Below, in pieces: positions 27,648 through 38,295 of a DNA stretch of 64,000 nt. A program made the position numbers and the translations under genes. The notes beneath the pieces are model-generated. The model was not told where the DNA came from, did no database searches, and saw only the letters and a program-made list of their open reading frames with translations. Source of the stretch: Candidatus Accumulibacter conexus (GTDB taxonomy: Bacteria > Pseudomonadota > Gammaproteobacteria > Burkholderiales > Rhodocyclaceae); contig JAGFNJ010000018.1 in the NCBI GenBank assembly GCA_017592775.1, positions 21,738 to 85,737 of the forward strand, read 5' to 3'. Numbering within the stretch: position 1 is the stretch's first letter; every line of letters starts with the position of its first letter.

Positions 27648-28280
27648 ATGAAATACCAGATCATCCCGGTAACTCCCTTCGAGCAGAACTGCAGCCTGCT
27701 GTGGTGCGAGCAGACCCACCGCGGCGCGGTCGTCGACCCGGGCGGCGACATCGCGCGCATCCTGCGCGCCGTCGAGGCCAATGGCGTCGAACTGGAAAAA
27801 ATCCTGGTCACCCACGGCCACATCGATCACGCGGGTGCCGTTGCCGATCTGGCGGAGCGCCGTTCGCTGCCGATCGAAGGACCACAGCGCGAGGATCAGT
27901 TCTGGATCGATGGCATGCCGTCACAGAGCCGGATGTTCGGCCTGGCAAACGCGCGCAGCTTCACTCCCGACCGCTGGCTCGAGCAGGGTGATACGGTTTC
28001 CGTCGGCAACGTCGAACTCGAGGTCCTGCATTGCCCCGGACACACACCGGGGCACATCGTCTTCTTCGACCGCGCCGGGCGGCTGGCGGTGGTTGGCGAC
28101 GTCCTCTTCCAAGGCTCGATCGGCCGTACCGATTTCCCCAAGGGCGACTACGACACGCTGATTTCGTCCATACGCAACCGGCTGTGGCCGCTCGGCGACG
28201 ATGTCGCCTTCATTCCGGGGCACGGTCCGATGTCGACCTTCGGCAGGGAGCGCCGCAGCAACCCCTTCTGCGGGGACTGA
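27648..28280 (+). CDS. MBL-fold metallohydrolase (glyoxalase II-like, YcbL type)
   Basis: A 210-residue zinc hydrolase. The metal-binding motif THGHIDHAG, the later His in [12 protein letters not shown], the bridging Asp in [17 protein letters not shown] and the C-terminal [20 protein letters not shown] are all present and match short type II glyoxalases (YcbL) that hydrolyse glutathione thioesters. It lacks the C-terminal helical domain of full GloB. It is monocistronic, with its own extended -10. Confidence 0.88.
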   Translation: MKYQIIPVTPFEQNCSLLWCEQTHRGAVVDPGGDIARILRAVEANGVELEKILVTHGHIDHAGAVADLAERRSLPIEGPQREDQFWIDGMPSQSRMFGLANARSFTPDRWLEQGDTVSVGNVELEVLHCPGHTPGHIVFFDRAGRLAVVGDVLFQGSIGRTDFPKGDYDTLISSIRNRLWPLGDDVAFIPGHGPMSTFGRERRSNPFCGD

Positions 28281-28377
28281 GCAGCAACCACCGGGTTCTG
28301 CACATTCCACCTGCAATGCAGGAAGGAAGAAGGCGGGGTGCCGGCAGCACCGCGCCCATTCCTTTTTCCTGTCCGGC

Positions 28378-29814
28378 CTAGAAGTGCAGCGGCCGCTTGT
28401 CACAAGCCAGCGCCGCCTCGTGCACCACCTCCGACAGCGTCGGGTGCGCGTGACAGATGCGCGCCAGGTCTTCGGAGGCGGCACCGAATTCCATCGCCAC
28501 GACGCCTTCCGAGATCAGCTCGGAAGCGTTCGCGCCGATGACGTGCACGCCGAGGATGCGGTCGGTCTCGGCGCAGGCCAGGATCTTGACGAAGCCGGAC
28601 GGATCACCCATGCCGAGTGCGCGGCCATTGGCGGCAAAGGGAATCTTGCCGGCCTTGTAGGCGACTCCGGCGGCTTTCAGTTGCTGTTCGGTCCTGCCGA
28701 CCCAGGCGATTTCCGGGCTGGTGTAGATCACCCAGGGAATCGTCTCGAAATTGCAGTGCCCGGCCTGGCCGGCCATCAGCTCGGCGACCATGACGCCCTC
28801 TTCCATCGCCTTGTGGGCCAGCATCGGACCAGCGACGACGTCGCCCACGGCCCACACTCCCGGCAGGTTGGTGCGGCAGTGCGAATCGACTTCGACTTGG
28901 CCGCGCTCGTTCAGCTTGAGGCCCACCTTGTCGGCAGCCAAGCCATCCGTGTTCGGGATGCGACCGATCGAGACGATCAGGCGGTCGGCGTCGAGCCTGT
29001 GCTCGCTCCCATCCTTGTCCGTATAGTCGATCGACACGCCCTTCTGTGAGACCTTGACGTCGCCAATCTCGATGCCGAGGATGATCTGCAGTCCCTGCTT
29101 GGCGAACAGCTTCGCCGCCTCCCTGGCGACATCGACGTCGGCCAGTGCGAGGAACTCCGGCAGCGCCTCGAGGATCGTCACCTCGGCACCGAGCCGGCGC
29201 CAGACGCTGCCCATTTCGAGGCCGATGACGCCGGCGCCGATGACCGCCAGCTTTTTCGGCACGGCGGCGATGTCGAGCGCACCGACGTTGTCGCAGACGA
29301 TCTCGTTGTCTACCGGCACCCCGGGCAGATGCCGTGCCTTCGAACCGGTGGCAACGATCACCTGCTTCGCCTCGACGAGGTCGTCGCCGACCTGCATCTG
29401 CCAGACCTCGCTGCCACCCGCCTGCTTGCGGCCGACGAAGCTGCCATGGCCGTTGAGCAGCGTCACCTTGTTCTTCTTGAACAGACCCTTGATGCCGCTG
29501 GTGAGCTGCTTGACGATGCCGTTCTTGCGCGCCAGCATCTTGCCGACCTCGATCACGGGCGTGCCGACGCCGATTCCCTGCTCGGCGAAGCTATGTCCGG
29601 CTTCCTCGAAGAGGTGCGAGGTGTGCAGGAGTGCTTTCGACGGAATGCAGCCGACGTTCAGGCAGGTGCCGCCGAGCCGCGGCTCGCCTTTCGGGTCGGC
29701 GTAAGCGTTCGATTCGCAGCAGGCGACATTGAAACCGAGCTGAGCGGCGCGGATGGCAGCCACGTAACCACCCGGGCCACCGCCGACGACAAGAAGGTCA
29801 AATTGCTTCGACAT
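28378..29814 (-). CDS. lpdA: Dihydrolipoyl dehydrogenase, E3 of the 2-oxoglutarate dehydrogenase complex
   Basis: Reoxidises the E2 lipoamide, reducing NAD+. The 478 residues start [16 protein letters not shown] (FAD site). The redox disulfide lies in [16 protein letters not shown], the NAD site is [16 protein letters not shown], and the C-terminal interface has [13 protein letters not shown] with the catalytic His-Glu pair. The ATG at 29814 is preceded by GGAAAGGGAA; ten upstream codons are not needed. It lies downstream of sucB, 90 bp away with a hairpin between, so it belongs to the sucAB-lpdA operon. Confidence 0.96.
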   Translation of the reverse strand: MSKQFDLLVVGGGPGGYVAAIRAAQLGFNVACCESNAYADPKGEPRLGGTCLNVGCIPSKALLHTSHLFEEAGHSFAEQGIGVGTPVIEVGKMLARKNGIVKQLTSGIKGLFKKNKVTLLNGHGSFVGRKQAGGSEVWQMQVGDDLVEAKQVIVATGSKARHLPGVPVDNEIVCDNVGALDIAAVPKKLAVIGAGVIGLEMGSVWRRLGAEVTILEALPEFLALADVDVAREAAKLFAKQGLQIILGIEIGDVKVSQKGVSIDYTDKDGSEHRLDADRLIVSIGRIPNTDGLAADKVGLKLNERGQVEVDSHCRTNLPGVWAVGDVVAGPMLAHKAMEEGVMVAELMAGQAGHCNFETIPWVIYTSPEIAWVGRTEQQLKAAGVAYKAGKIPFAANGRALGMGDPSGFVKILACAETDRILGVHVIGANASELISEGVVAMEFGAASEDLARICHAHPTLSEVVHEAALACDKRPLHF

Positions 29815-29847
29815 GATGGATTCCCTTTCCAACCGCAGAGACACGAA

Positions 29848-29890
29848 GGCACGGAGTGGGCACAGGGAACTGCCCCTGTGCCTCCGTGCC
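29848..29890 (-). repeat. Hairpin in the sucB-lpdA spacer
   Basis: GGCACGGAG plus GGCACAGGG (29848-29867) pair with CCCTGTGCC plus TCCGTGCC (29874-29890), with a small bulge. The neighbouring text CGCAGAGACACGAAGGCACGG looks like a family of dispersed intergenic repeats. It may modulate lpdA expression or mRNA decay. Confidence 0.45.
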
Positions 29891-29904
29891 CGGGTGATGA
29901 GCGC

Positions 29905-31188
29905 CTAGACGCCGAGCAGCAGGCGAGCCGGATCTTCCAGCGCTTCCTTCATCGTCACCAGACCGAGGACGGCTTCACGGCCGTCGATGATGCGGTGATC
30001 GTAGGACATCGCCAGATAGTTGATCGGCCGCACGACGACCTGACCATTCTCGACCACCGGCCGATCCTTGGTGGCATGAATGCCGAGGATCGCCGACTGC
30101 GGCGGGTTGATGATCGGCGTCGACAGCATCGAACCGAAGACGCCGCCGTTGGAGATCGAGAAGGTGCCGCCGGTGAGTTCTTCCATCGACAGCTTGCCGT
30201 CCTTGGCCTTGACGCCATACTCGCCGATCTTCTTCTCGATGTCGGCAAACGACATCTGGTCGGCATCGCGCAGGATCGGCACGACCAGGCCGCGCGGACT
30301 GCCGACGGCGATGCCGATGTCGATGTAGCCGTGGTAGACGATGTCGTTGCCATCGACCGAAGCATTCAGCACCGGGAATCTCTGCAGCGCAGCGACCGCC
30401 GCCTTGACGAAGAAGGCCATGAAACCGAGGCGAACCCCGTGCGTCTTCTCGAAGCGATCGCCGTACTGCTTGCGCAGCGCCATGATCGGTCCCATGTTCA
30501 CCTCGTTGAAGGTGGTCAGGATGGCGTTGCTCGATTGCGACTGCAGCAGGCGCTCGGCGACGCGCGCCCGCAGGCGTGACATCGGTACCCGCTGCTCCGG
30601 CCGTTCGCCGAGCGGCACGCTGACGCTGGGCGCTGGCGGCAGCGCCGGCGCTGCGGTGACGAAGGGACTCGCCGGCTTGGCGGCCGGTGGCTTGGCCGCC
30701 GGCTCCGGAGGCGCCGCAGCGGGCGCCGGCGCCGCCAGCGCATCGGCCTTGGTGACGCGGCCACCGCGGCCACTGCCCGCCACGTCGCCGACTGCGACAC
30801 CCTTCTCTTCGAGGATCTTGCGCGCCGCCGGCAACGCGACGCCGGCGCCAGCCGCCGCCGGTGCAGCACTCGCTTCGGCTCGCACCGGCGCCGCCGCAGC
30901 CGCAGCAGCCGCCGCCGGTGCCGCCACGGCAGCCACTGTACCGGCCTGGGCAGCGGTATCGATGCGCGCAATCACCTCGCCGGCGACGACGGTATCACCA
31001 TCACCCTTGACGATTTCGACCAATACCCCGCTGTCGGGTGCGGGCAACTCGAGAACGACCTTGTCGGTCTCGATGTCGATCAGGTTCTCGTCACGGGCGA
31101 CCGCCTCGCCGGCCTTCTTGTGCCACGACACCAGCGTCGCTTCGGCGACCGATTCGGAAAGCTGTGGAACTTTGACGTCGATGATCAT
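29905..31188 (-). CDS. sucB: Dihydrolipoyllysine succinyltransferase, E2 of the 2-oxoglutarate dehydrogenase complex
   Basis: Core acyltransferase of OGDH. The N-terminal lipoyl domain has the lipoylated Lys43 in [10 protein letters not shown]. Ala/Pro-rich linkers flank a peripheral-subunit-binding domain ([31 protein letters not shown] region). The catalytic domain carries the active-site motif [13 protein letters not shown]. Length 427 is typical. The start follows a GGAGAG site, 12 bp after the sucA stop, so the pair is co-transcribed. Confidence 0.97.
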   Translation of the reverse strand: MIIDVKVPQLSESVAEATLVSWHKKAGEAVARDENLIDIETDKVVLELPAPDSGVLVEIVKGDGDTVVAGEVIARIDTAAQAGTVAAVAAPAAAAAAAAAPVRAEASAAPAAAGAGVALPAARKILEEKGVAVGDVAGSGRGGRVTKADALAAPAPAAAPPEPAAKPPAAKPASPFVTAAPALPPAPSVSVPLGERPEQRVPMSRLRARVAERLLQSQSSNAILTTFNEVNMGPIMALRKQYGDRFEKTHGVRLGFMAFFVKAAVAALQRFPVLNASVDGNDIVYHGYIDIGIAVGSPRGLVVPILRDADQMSFADIEKKIGEYGVKAKDGKLSMEELTGGTFSISNGGVFGSMLSTPIINPPQSAILGIHATKDRPVVENGQVVVRPINYLAMSYDHRIIDGREAVLGLVTMKEALEDPARLLLGV

Positions 31189-31200
31189 GTTCTCTCCGTT

Positions 31201-34041
31201 CTAGGGCAGTTTGTAATACTCGATCTCACCCAGTGCGGAGTCGATCAGAGCCTTCTGTTGGGCGTTGTGCTTGCTCGCGTAACCAACCGCCGGCGAGGCC
31301 GACGCCGGGCGCGAGACGAGCAGCAGGTGCTGCCTGTCGCTCAGCGAGCGCGACAGGTGCTGGCGCGAGGCGATCCAGTACCAGGCGCCCTGGTTGCGCG
31401 GTTCTTCCTGGCACCAGACGACCTCGGTCGCCTTCGGGTACTTCGCCAGTTCTTCCTGGAATGCCTCCTGCGGGAACGGGTAGAACTGCTCCAGGCGGGC
31501 AATCGCGATGTGCGCGATCTTGCGCTCGTGGCGCGCGGCCACCAGCTCATAGTACACCTTGCCGGAGCAGAAGACGACGCGTGTCACCTTCTTCGCATTG
31601 ATCGGCTCGACCTCGCCGATCACCGGCTGGAACTCCCCTTCGCTCAGGTCCTCGAGCGAGGATGTCGCATCCTTGTGCCGCAGCAGCGACTTCGGCGAAA
31701 AGACGACCAACGGCTTGCGCTGGTTGCGCACCGCCTGCCGCCGCAGCATGTGGAACACCTGCGCCGGCGTCGACGGTTGGCAGACCTCCATGTTCATCTC
31801 CGCACAGAGCTGCATGTAGCGTTCGATGCGCGCCGACGAGTGTTCCGGCCCCTGACCTTCGTAGCCGTGCGGCAGCAGCAGCACCAAGCCGCTGGCGCGC
31901 CCCCACTTCGCTTCGCCGGAAGCGATGAACTGGTCGATCACCACCTGCGCGCCGTTCGCGAAGTCGCCGAACTGCGCTTCCCAGACGACCAGCTCGAAGG
32001 GGTTGGCCGTCGAGTAGCCGTACTCGAAGGCGAGCACGGCTTCCTCCGAAAGCACCGAGTCGAAGCACTGGAAACCGCCCTGCCGATCCTGCAGGTTGGC
32101 CAGCGGATAGTAGGTGCCGCGATCCCAATGTTCGCGATTCTGGTCGTGCAGGGCGGCGTGGCGGTGGAAGAAGGTGCTGCGGCCGACATCCTCACCCGAA
32201 ATCCGTACGCCGTAGCCCGAGACGAGCAGCGAAGCGTAGGCCAGATTCTCGGCCATTCCCCAGTCGACCGGCAGCTTGCCCTCGCCCATCAGCCGCCGGT
32301 CGTCGATGATCTTGCGGACCCGGCTGTGCAGCGTGAAGTTGGGCGGAATCGTCGTCAACCGCTCGGCCAGACGGCGCAAATCGGCGACCGGCACCTTGGT
32401 ATCGCAGTTCTCGATGTAGCTCGGCGAGAGGAAAGGCGTCCAGTCGATCGTCAACGGTTGCTTGTAGCCGGCGATCACCGGGTTGTAGAGCAGTTCGCCA
32501 CGGTCGAGGTGGGCGCGATAGTCGGCAATCATCTCGTCCGGACCCTCCGGACCCAGAACGCCCTCGGCGACGAGCTTGTCGGCGTAGAGCTTGCGCGTTC
32601 CTGGATGTTGCTGGATCTTCTTGTACATCAACGGCTGCGTGACCATCGGCTCGTCCTGCTCGTTGTGTCCGAGCTTGCGATAGCAGACGATGTCGATCAC
32701 GACGTCCTTCTTGAAGGTCTTGCGGTACTGCACGGCGATGCCGGTGACCAGCGCCACGGCCTCGGGGTCGTCGCCATTGACGTGGAAGATCGGCGCCTCG
32801 GCCATCTTGAAGATGTCGGTGCAGTACAGCGACGAACGATAGTCGCGTGGATCGGAAGTCGTGAAGCCGATCTGGTTGTTGATGACGACGTGGATGGTGC
32901 CGCCGACGCCATAGCCACGCGTCTGCGCAAAGTTGAGCATTTCCTGGTTGACGCCCTGCCCGGCGACCGCCGCATCACCGTGCAGCAGCACCGCCAGCAC
33001 CTTGTCCTGGCCATCGGCGCCGCGCCGACGCTGGCGCGAATAGACCGAGCCGACGACCACCGGGTTGACGATCTCGAGGTGCGAGGGATTGAAGGCCAGC
33101 GTCAGATGACACGGGCCACCCGGTGTCGACACGTCCGACGAGTAGCCCATGTGGTACTTCACGTCGCCGGCGGTCAGTACCTGCGCCTTCTTGCCCTCGA
33201 ACTCCTCGAAGAGCATCGCCGGCGCCTTGCCGAGGGTGTTCACCAGGACGTTCAGCCGCCCGCGGTGCGCCATGCCGACGACAATCTCGTCGACCCCACC
33301 GGCACCGGCAACCCGGATCAGTTCGTCCATCGCGACAATCGCCGACTCGCCACCCTCGAGCGAGAATCGCTTCTGGCCGACGTAGCGGGTATGCAGGTAG
33401 CGCTCGAGGGTCTCGGCCGCGGTCAGCCGCTCGAGCATCCGCCTGCGCTCGTCGGCAGTGTAGTTCGGCTTGGAGTGGATGCGCTCGAGGCGATCCTGAA
33501 TCCAGCGCTTTTCCGCCACTGTGCTGATGTACATGTACTCGACGCCGATCGAGCCGCAGTAGGTGGCTTTCAGCGCATCGTAGATCTGGCCGAAGGTGGC
33601 GTGATCGGGAGTGCCCTTGAACGAGCCGGCGTTGAAGACGGTGTGCAGATCGGCGTCGGAGAAGCCGTAATAGGCCGGATCGAGTTGCGGCACCTCGGGA
33701 CGCACGATGCGCTTGAGTGGATCGAGGTTCGCCCAGCGATCGCCAATGAAGCGGTACGAGGTGATCATCTGCAGCACACCGACCTGCTTCCTGTCGTCGA
33801 CCGGCGCCGCCGCCGCCGCCCGGTAGCCTCCCTTCCGCGCCTGCTCGGCAAAAGCATTGATGACCGGCAGATGCGGAACATCGCGCGCGACGTAGCCCGG
33901 CAGTTGCGCCAGCTTGTCGAAATAGTCGCGCCATTGCTCGGAGACGGAGCCCGGGTTGTCGAGGTAGTTCTCGTACAACTCCTCGACAAAGGGTGCGTTA
34001 CCGCCAAAGAGGAGAGAGTTACCAAAAAGCTGATTCATCAT
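31201..34041 (-). CDS. sucA: 2-oxoglutarate dehydrogenase E1 component
   Basis: ThDP-dependent decarboxylase of the TCA cycle. The 946 residues begin NSLLFGGNAPFVEELYENYLDNPGSV, the peptide that recruits E1 to the complex. The ThDP-binding GDAAVAGQGVNQEMLNFAQ...NNQIGFTT motif and VVWEAQFGDFANGAQVVIDQF lie in the expected places, and the end is the usual E1o C-terminus (SPAVGYASKHNAQQ). Either of two adjacent ATG codons (34041, 34038) may start. The gene is separated from gltA by a terminator, so it should have its own promoter in the 110-bp gap. Confidence 0.97.
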   Translation of the reverse strand: MMNQLFGNSLLFGGNAPFVEELYENYLDNPGSVSEQWRDYFDKLAQLPGYVARDVPHLPVINAFAEQARKGGYRAAAAAPVDDRKQVGVLQMITSYRFIGDRWANLDPLKRIVRPEVPQLDPAYYGFSDADLHTVFNAGSFKGTPDHATFGQIYDALKATYCGSIGVEYMYISTVAEKRWIQDRLERIHSKPNYTADERRRMLERLTAAETLERYLHTRYVGQKRFSLEGGESAIVAMDELIRVAGAGGVDEIVVGMAHRGRLNVLVNTLGKAPAMLFEEFEGKKAQVLTAGDVKYHMGYSSDVSTPGGPCHLTLAFNPSHLEIVNPVVVGSVYSRQRRRGADGQDKVLAVLLHGDAAVAGQGVNQEMLNFAQTRGYGVGGTIHVVINNQIGFTTSDPRDYRSSLYCTDIFKMAEAPIFHVNGDDPEAVALVTGIAVQYRKTFKKDVVIDIVCYRKLGHNEQDEPMVTQPLMYKKIQQHPGTRKLYADKLVAEGVLGPEGPDEMIADYRAHLDRGELLYNPVIAGYKQPLTIDWTPFLSPSYIENCDTKVPVADLRRLAERLTTIPPNFTLHSRVRKIIDDRRLMGEGKLPVDWGMAENLAYASLLVSGYGVRISGEDVGRSTFFHRHAALHDQNREHWDRGTYYPLANLQDRQGGFQCFDSVLSEEAVLAFEYGYSTANPFELVVWEAQFGDFANGAQVVIDQFIASGEAKWGRASGLVLLLPHGYEGQGPEHSSARIERYMQLCAEMNMEVCQPSTPAQVFHMLRRQAVRNQRKPLVVFSPKSLLRHKDATSSLEDLSEGEFQPVIGEVEPINAKKVTRVVFCSGKVYYELVAARHERKIAHIAIARLEQFYPFPQEAFQEELAKYPKATEVVWCQEEPRNQGAWYWIASRQHLSRSLSDRQHLLLVSRPASASPAVGYASKHNAQQKALIDSALGEIEYYKLP

Positions 34042-34111
34042 GGCAGTTACCTGTCTTCACCGTTCTGGTTCGGATTGAGAAAAGCTGTGACGGAAAGACC
34101 ACAGCATGAAA

Positions 34112-34139
34112 AAAGGGCGGCTACTGCCTGCCGCCCTTT
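34112..34139 (-). terminator. Intrinsic terminator of gltA
   Basis: On the minus strand, AAAGGGCGGC pairs with GCCGCCCTTT around an 8-nt loop and is followed by TTTTTT. It lies 13 bp past the gltA stop and before sucA, so it ends the sdh-gltA transcript. Confidence 0.85.
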
Positions 34140-34152
34140 CTACCCTGTCGTT

Positions 34153-35448
34153 CTAGCGCTGAGCGACGGGCACGACATCGCGCCTGGCGGCGCCGATGTA
34201 AAGCTGACGCGGGCGACCGATCTTGTACTCCGGATCGTTGATCATTTCCTCCCACTGCGTCATCCAGCCCACGGTACGCGCCAGCGCGAAGATGCAGGTG
34301 AACATCGAGGTCGGGATACCAAGCGCCTTCTGGACGATGCCCGAATAGAAATCGACGTTCGGGTACAGCTTCTTGTCGATGAAGTATTCGTCTTCCAGGG
34401 CGATCTTCTCGAGTTCCATCGCCAACTTGAACAGGCGGTCGTTCTGCAGCCCGAGTTCGCTGAGGACGTCGCTGCACACGGTGCGCATCAGCTTGGCGCG
34501 CGGATCGAAGTTCTTGTAAACGCGGTGGCCGAAGCCCATCAGCTTGAAGTCGTCGTTCTTGTCCTTCGCCCGGGCAATGTACTTGCCGACGCGCGAGACG
34601 TCGTGGATTTCCTCGAGCATCTGCAGGCACGCCTCGTTGGCACCACCATGCGCCGGCCCCCAGAGACAGGCGATGCCCGCCGAGATGCAGGCGTAGGGGT
34701 TGGCGCCCGACGATCCGGAGAGGCGAACCGTCGAGGTCGATGCATTCTGCTCGTGGTCGGCGTGCAGCGTGAAGATCGTGTCAAGCGCATGCACCAGAAC
34801 CGGATTCGGAACGTACTTCTCGCACGGCGTCGCGAACATCATGTGCATGAAGTTCGCCGTGTAGTCGAGATCGTTGCGCGGATACATGAACGGTTCGCCG
34901 CGGTGATACTTGTAAGCCATGGCGACGATCGTCGGCAGCTTGGCGATGATGCGGTTGAAGCTGATGTTCTGGTGCTCGAGATCCGAGAAATCCTCGGCTT
35001 CATGGTAGAACGCGGACAACGCGCCGACGACGCCGACCAGGACGGCCATCGGGTGGGCATCACGGCGGAAACCCTGGTAGAACTTCACCAGTTGCTCGTG
35101 CACCATGGTGTGTTCCTTGATGTTCAGTTCGAACTTCGCCTTCTGCGTCGCATCCGGCAGTTCGCCGTGCCAGAGCAGGTAGGCGACCTCAAGGAAGTTG
35201 CACTGTTCGGCAAGTTGCTCGATCGGATAGCCGCGGTACAGCAACTCTCCCTTGTCGCCGTCGATGAAGGTGACTGTCGACCGGCAGCTCGCCGTCGACA
35301 GGTAGCCGGAATCGTAGGTAAACAGGCCGGTCTTGGCACCCAGGGTGCGAATGTCGATGCAATCATTGCCGTGTGTCGGCGTCATGATTGGAAACTCGAC
35401 GGGCGGCCGTCCTTCGATGATCAGAGTTGCTTTACGCTCGGTCGTCAT
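34153..35448 (-). CDS. gltA: Citrate synthase
   Basis: Condenses acetyl-CoA with oxaloacetate. The 431 residues are the hexameric type II form of Gram-negatives. Active-site marks are [15 protein letters not shown] (His), [15 protein letters not shown] (His) and the catalytic Asp region ([20 protein letters not shown]). The gene follows sdhE after 70 bp that hold only a short hairpin, and ends at a clear terminator. Confidence 0.97.
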   Translation of the reverse strand: MTTERKATLIIEGRPPVEFPIMTPTHGNDCIDIRTLGAKTGLFTYDSGYLSTASCRSTVTFIDGDKGELLYRGYPIEQLAEQCNFLEVAYLLWHGELPDATQKAKFELNIKEHTMVHEQLVKFYQGFRRDAHPMAVLVGVVGALSAFYHEAEDFSDLEHQNISFNRIIAKLPTIVAMAYKYHRGEPFMYPRNDLDYTANFMHMMFATPCEKYVPNPVLVHALDTIFTLHADHEQNASTSTVRLSGSSGANPYACISAGIACLWGPAHGGANEACLQMLEEIHDVSRVGKYIARAKDKNDDFKLMGFGHRVYKNFDPRAKLMRTVCSDVLSELGLQNDRLFKLAMELEKIALEDEYFIDKKLYPNVDFYSGIVQKALGIPTSMFTCIFALARTVGWMTQWEEMINDPEYKIGRPRQLYIGAARRDVVPVAQR

Positions 35449-35490
35449 TATCTTAATCCCCGTTCAGGTGTTGAGGTCACAGCTACGAAC

Positions 35491-35519
35491 AGGAAGCTCT
35501 GAGACTAGGGCAGCTTCCT
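35491..35519 (-). other. Short hairpin after sdhE
   Basis: AGGAAGCT and AGCTTCCT form a perfect 8-bp stem with a 13-nt loop directly after the sdhE stop. There is no U-run, so it is more likely an mRNA-processing or attenuation element than a full terminator. Confidence 0.35.
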
Positions 35520-35773
35520 TACTTAACTCTTACGTTGCGCAACAAGGCGAGCACTTCGGCCTGTACCGGATCGTCGGGCTCGCGGTTGCCATTGACCAGC
35601 GGCCACAGCTCCAGATCCTCCATGTCGGCCATGGTGACGAAGGCATCCGCCTGCGCTGGACTCAGGGTCGGGTAGACCCGCTCGAGGAACTCGCCGAGCA
35701 GCAGATCCATCTCCAGCATCGCGCGCCGGGTGCAGCGCCAGCGCAGGCGGTTGAGCTTCTCCCGGTCGTCCAT
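35519..35773 (-). CDS. sdhE: SdhE, succinate dehydrogenase flavinylation factor
   Basis: Small cytoplasmic protein that promotes covalent FAD attachment to SdhA. The 84 residues carry the family signature KLNRLRWRCTRRAMLEMDLLLGEF, including the RGxxE-type RRAMLE, and DMEDLELWPL. The ATG at 35773 shares one base with the sdhB stop (TGATG), which supports translational coupling and rules out the longer upstream frame. Confidence 0.92.
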   Translation of the reverse strand: MDDREKLNRLRWRCTRRAMLEMDLLLGEFLERVYPTLSPAQADAFVTMADMEDLELWPLVNGNREPDDPVQAEVLALLRNVRVK

Positions 35774-36486
35774 CAGATGGCGCGACGAACCATCATTTCC
35801 TTGATCTTGCCGATCGCCCGCGTCGGGTTCAGCCCCTTCGGGCAGACGTCGACACAGTTCATGATCGTATGGCAACGGAACAGGCGGTAGGGATCCTCGA
35901 GATCATCGAGACGCTCGTTGGTCGCCTGATCGCGGGTATCGGCGATGAAGCGGTACGCGTTGAGCAGCCCTGCCGGGCCAACGAACTTGTCGGGGTTCCA
36001 CCAGAACGAGGGGCAAGAGGTGGAACAGCAGGCGCAGAGAATGCACTCGTAGAGACCGTTGAGTTCCTCGCGCTCCTCCGGCGACTGCAGCCGCTCGCGC
36101 TCGGGACGTGGTCCCTCGTTGATCAGGTACGGCTTGATCGAGTGGTACTGCTTGAAGAATTGCGTCATGTCGACGATCAGGTCGCGAATCACCGGCAGCC
36201 CCGGCAGCGGCCGCAGGACGACCGGCTGCTTGAGATCCTTGATCTCGGTCAGGCAGGCAAGGCCATTCTTGCCGTTGATGTTCATCGCGTCGGAACCGCA
36301 GATGCCTTCGCGGCACGAGCGGCGATACGACAGGCTGTCATCCTTCGCCTTCAGTCGCGTCAGGACGTCGAGCAACTTGCGGTCGAGCGAGAAATCGACC
36401 TCGACCGACGCATCCTGCATGTACGGCGCGTTGTCCTTGTCAGGATCGTAGCGGTAGATCTTGAACTGCATGGTACTGGTAGCCAT
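35773..36486 (-). CDS. sdhB: Succinate dehydrogenase iron-sulfur subunit
   Basis: Carries electrons from SdhA FAD to quinone through three Fe-S clusters. The 237 residues show the plant-type [2Fe-2S] set (SCREGICGSDAMNINGKNGLAC, given here as C-x4-C-x2-C...C), the [4Fe-4S] motif CILCACCSTSCP, and the [3Fe-4S] motif with CVDVCPKG. An AGGAG site precedes the ATG at 36486. Overlap with sdhE and a 24-bp gap to sdhA indicate one operon. Confidence 0.97.
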   Translation of the reverse strand: MATSTMQFKIYRYDPDKDNAPYMQDASVEVDFSLDRKLLDVLTRLKAKDDSLSYRRSCREGICGSDAMNINGKNGLACLTEIKDLKQPVVLRPLPGLPVIRDLIVDMTQFFKQYHSIKPYLINEGPRPERERLQSPEEREELNGLYECILCACCSTSCPSFWWNPDKFVGPAGLLNAYRFIADTRDQATNERLDDLEDPYRLFRCHTIMNCVDVCPKGLNPTRAIGKIKEMMVRRAI

Positions 36487-36510
36487 TATCTTGCACTCCT
36501 TGGCGCACGA

Positions 36511-38295
36511 TCAGTAGGAACGCGTCTTCAGCGCGATGGTTTCGACGGACAGCGGCTTCATGATCACCGGCTTGTAGCTCAGGCGATTGCCCTCGCGGTG
36601 CCAGAGAGTGTGCTTGTGCCAGTTGACGTCGTCGCGCCCGTTCGGATTGGCCGGCGTGTCCGGCGCGTCGTCGCGCACATGTGCGCCCCGTGATTCCTTG
36701 CGGGCTTCGGCGGAAACCATGGTCGCCTTCGCCACCTCGACCAGGTTGTCGAGTTCCAAGGCCTCGACGCGGGCAGTATTCCAGACCTGCGACTTGTCCT
36801 TGATTTCCGTGTGCGCCGCGGCCTTCTCGACCTCGACGATCTTCGCCACGCCCTCGACGAGCATGTCCTTGAAGCGGAAGACGCCGCAGTGCTTCTGCAT
36901 CGTCCGCTGCAGTTCGAGGCGGCATTCATTGACGCTGGCACCACCGGTCTGCGTGTTGAGGCGGTTCAACCGCGCCAGCGTGCGATCGGCAAAATCGGCT
37001 GGCAGGTCCCGCAGGCCGATCTCGCCCGACCGCAGGTCGTCGATCACCGTGTCGCCGGAAGCCTTGCCGAACACCAGCAGGTCGAGCAGCGAATTCGTCC
37101 CCAGGCGATTGGCGCCATGCACCGAAGCACAGGCTACTTCGCCGGCGGCATAGAAACCGCGCACCGGTGCGCCGTCGTCGCCGACGACCTGTCCCTTGTA
37201 GTTGGTCGGCACCCCGCCCATCTGGTAGTGGCAGGTCGGCACGACCGGGATCGGCGCCTTGATCGGGTCGATGCCGGCGAACTGGATCGAGATCTCGCGA
37301 ATCCCCGGTAGCCGCTTCATGATCGTTGCCGGGTCGAGGTGGGTGATGTCGAGCAGCACGAAATCCTTGTTCGGACCGCAGCCGCGGCCCTCGTTGATCT
37401 CGGTGACCATCGCCCGCGAGACCACGTCACGCGACGCGAGATCCTTGGCGTTGGGTGCGTAACGTTCCATGAAGCGTTCGTTGGTCGAATTGCGCAGGAT
37501 GCCGCCTTCGCCGCGAACCCCTTCGGTGATCAGCACCCCGGCACCGGCAACGCCGGTCGGGTGGAACTGCCAGAACTCCATGTCCTCCAGCGCGATGCCG
37601 GCGCGCGCCGCCATCCCGAGACCGTCACCCGTGTTGATGAAGGCGTTGGTCGAAGAGTAGTAGATTCGGCCGGCGCCGCCGGTGGCAAAGACGGTCGCCT
37701 TGCTGTGGAAGGCGACGACCTCGCCGGTCTCCATCTCGAGCGCGATGACACCGAGCACCTGCCCCGACTGGTCGCGGATCAGATCGAGCGCCATCCACTC
37801 GACGAAGAACTGCGTATTGGCACGCACGTTGCGCTGGTACAGCGCATGCAGCATCGCGTGGCCAGTGCGGTCGGCCGCTGCACAGGCGCGGCGAACCGGC
37901 TTCTCGCCGAAGTTCGACATGTGGCCGCCGAACGGACGCTGGTAGATCTTGCCTTCATCGGTACGGTCGAACGGCATGCCGAAATGCTCGAGTTCGACGA
38001 CGACTTCGGGCGCCTTGCGACACATGTACTCAATTGCGTCCTGGTCGCCGAGCCAGTCGGAACCCTTGACGGTGTCGTACATGTGCCAGTGCCAGTGGTC
38101 TTCCTCGGAGTTTCCGAGCGAGGCGGAGACGCCGCCCTGAGCGGCGACGGTGTGCGAACGGGTCGGAAAGACCTTCGACAGCACGGCCGTCTTGAGACCA
38201 GCTTCGGAAAGCTGGATCGCCGCCCGCAGGCCCGAACCACCAGCACCAACGATCACGGCATCGAATTTGCGTACCGGTACGGATAGCTTGCTCAC
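36511..38295 (-). CDS. sdhA: Succinate dehydrogenase flavoprotein subunit
   Basis: Oxidises succinate to fumarate. The 594 residues start with a Rossmann motif (FDAVIVGAGGSGLRAA). The covalent FAD site is RSHTVAAQGG (His), and catalytic regions HPTGVAGAGVLITEGVRGEGG and HYQMGGVPTNYKG are intact. The start is GTG at 38295, immediately after the sdhD stop (TAA at 38298-38296), which suggests tight coupling. Confidence 0.97.
   Translation of the reverse strand: MSKLSVPVRKFDAVIVGAGGSGLRAAIQLSEAGLKTAVLSKVFPTRSHTVAAQGGVSASLGNSEEDHWHWHMYDTVKGSDWLGDQDAIEYMCRKAPEVVVELEHFGMPFDRTDEGKIYQRPFGGHMSNFGEKPVRRACAAADRTGHAMLHALYQRNVRANTQFFVEWMALDLIRDQSGQVLGVIALEMETGEVVAFHSKATVFATGGAGRIYYSSTNAFINTGDGLGMAARAGIALEDMEFWQFHPTGVAGAGVLITEGVRGEGGILRNSTNERFMERYAPNAKDLASRDVVSRAMVTEINEGRGCGPNKDFVLLDITHLDPATIMKRLPGIREISIQFAGIDPIKAPIPVVPTCHYQMGGVPTNYKGQVVGDDGAPVRGFYAAGEVACASVHGANRLGTNSLLDLLVFGKASGDTVIDDLRSGEIGLRDLPADFADRTLARLNRLNTQTGGASVNECRLELQRTMQKHCGVFRFKDMLVEGVAKIVEVEKAAAHTEIKDKSQVWNTARVEALELDNLVEVAKATMVSAEARKESRGAHVRDDAPDTPANPNGRDDVNWHKHTLWHREGNRLSYKPVIMKPLSVETIALKTRSY

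Noticed and set aside
31120-35502. A 1460-codon open frame on the plus strand opposite sucA and gltA
   Set aside because: It is exactly antisense to two certain genes, its translation is His/Val/Arg-rich without domains, and long antisense frames are normal in GC-rich coding DNA.
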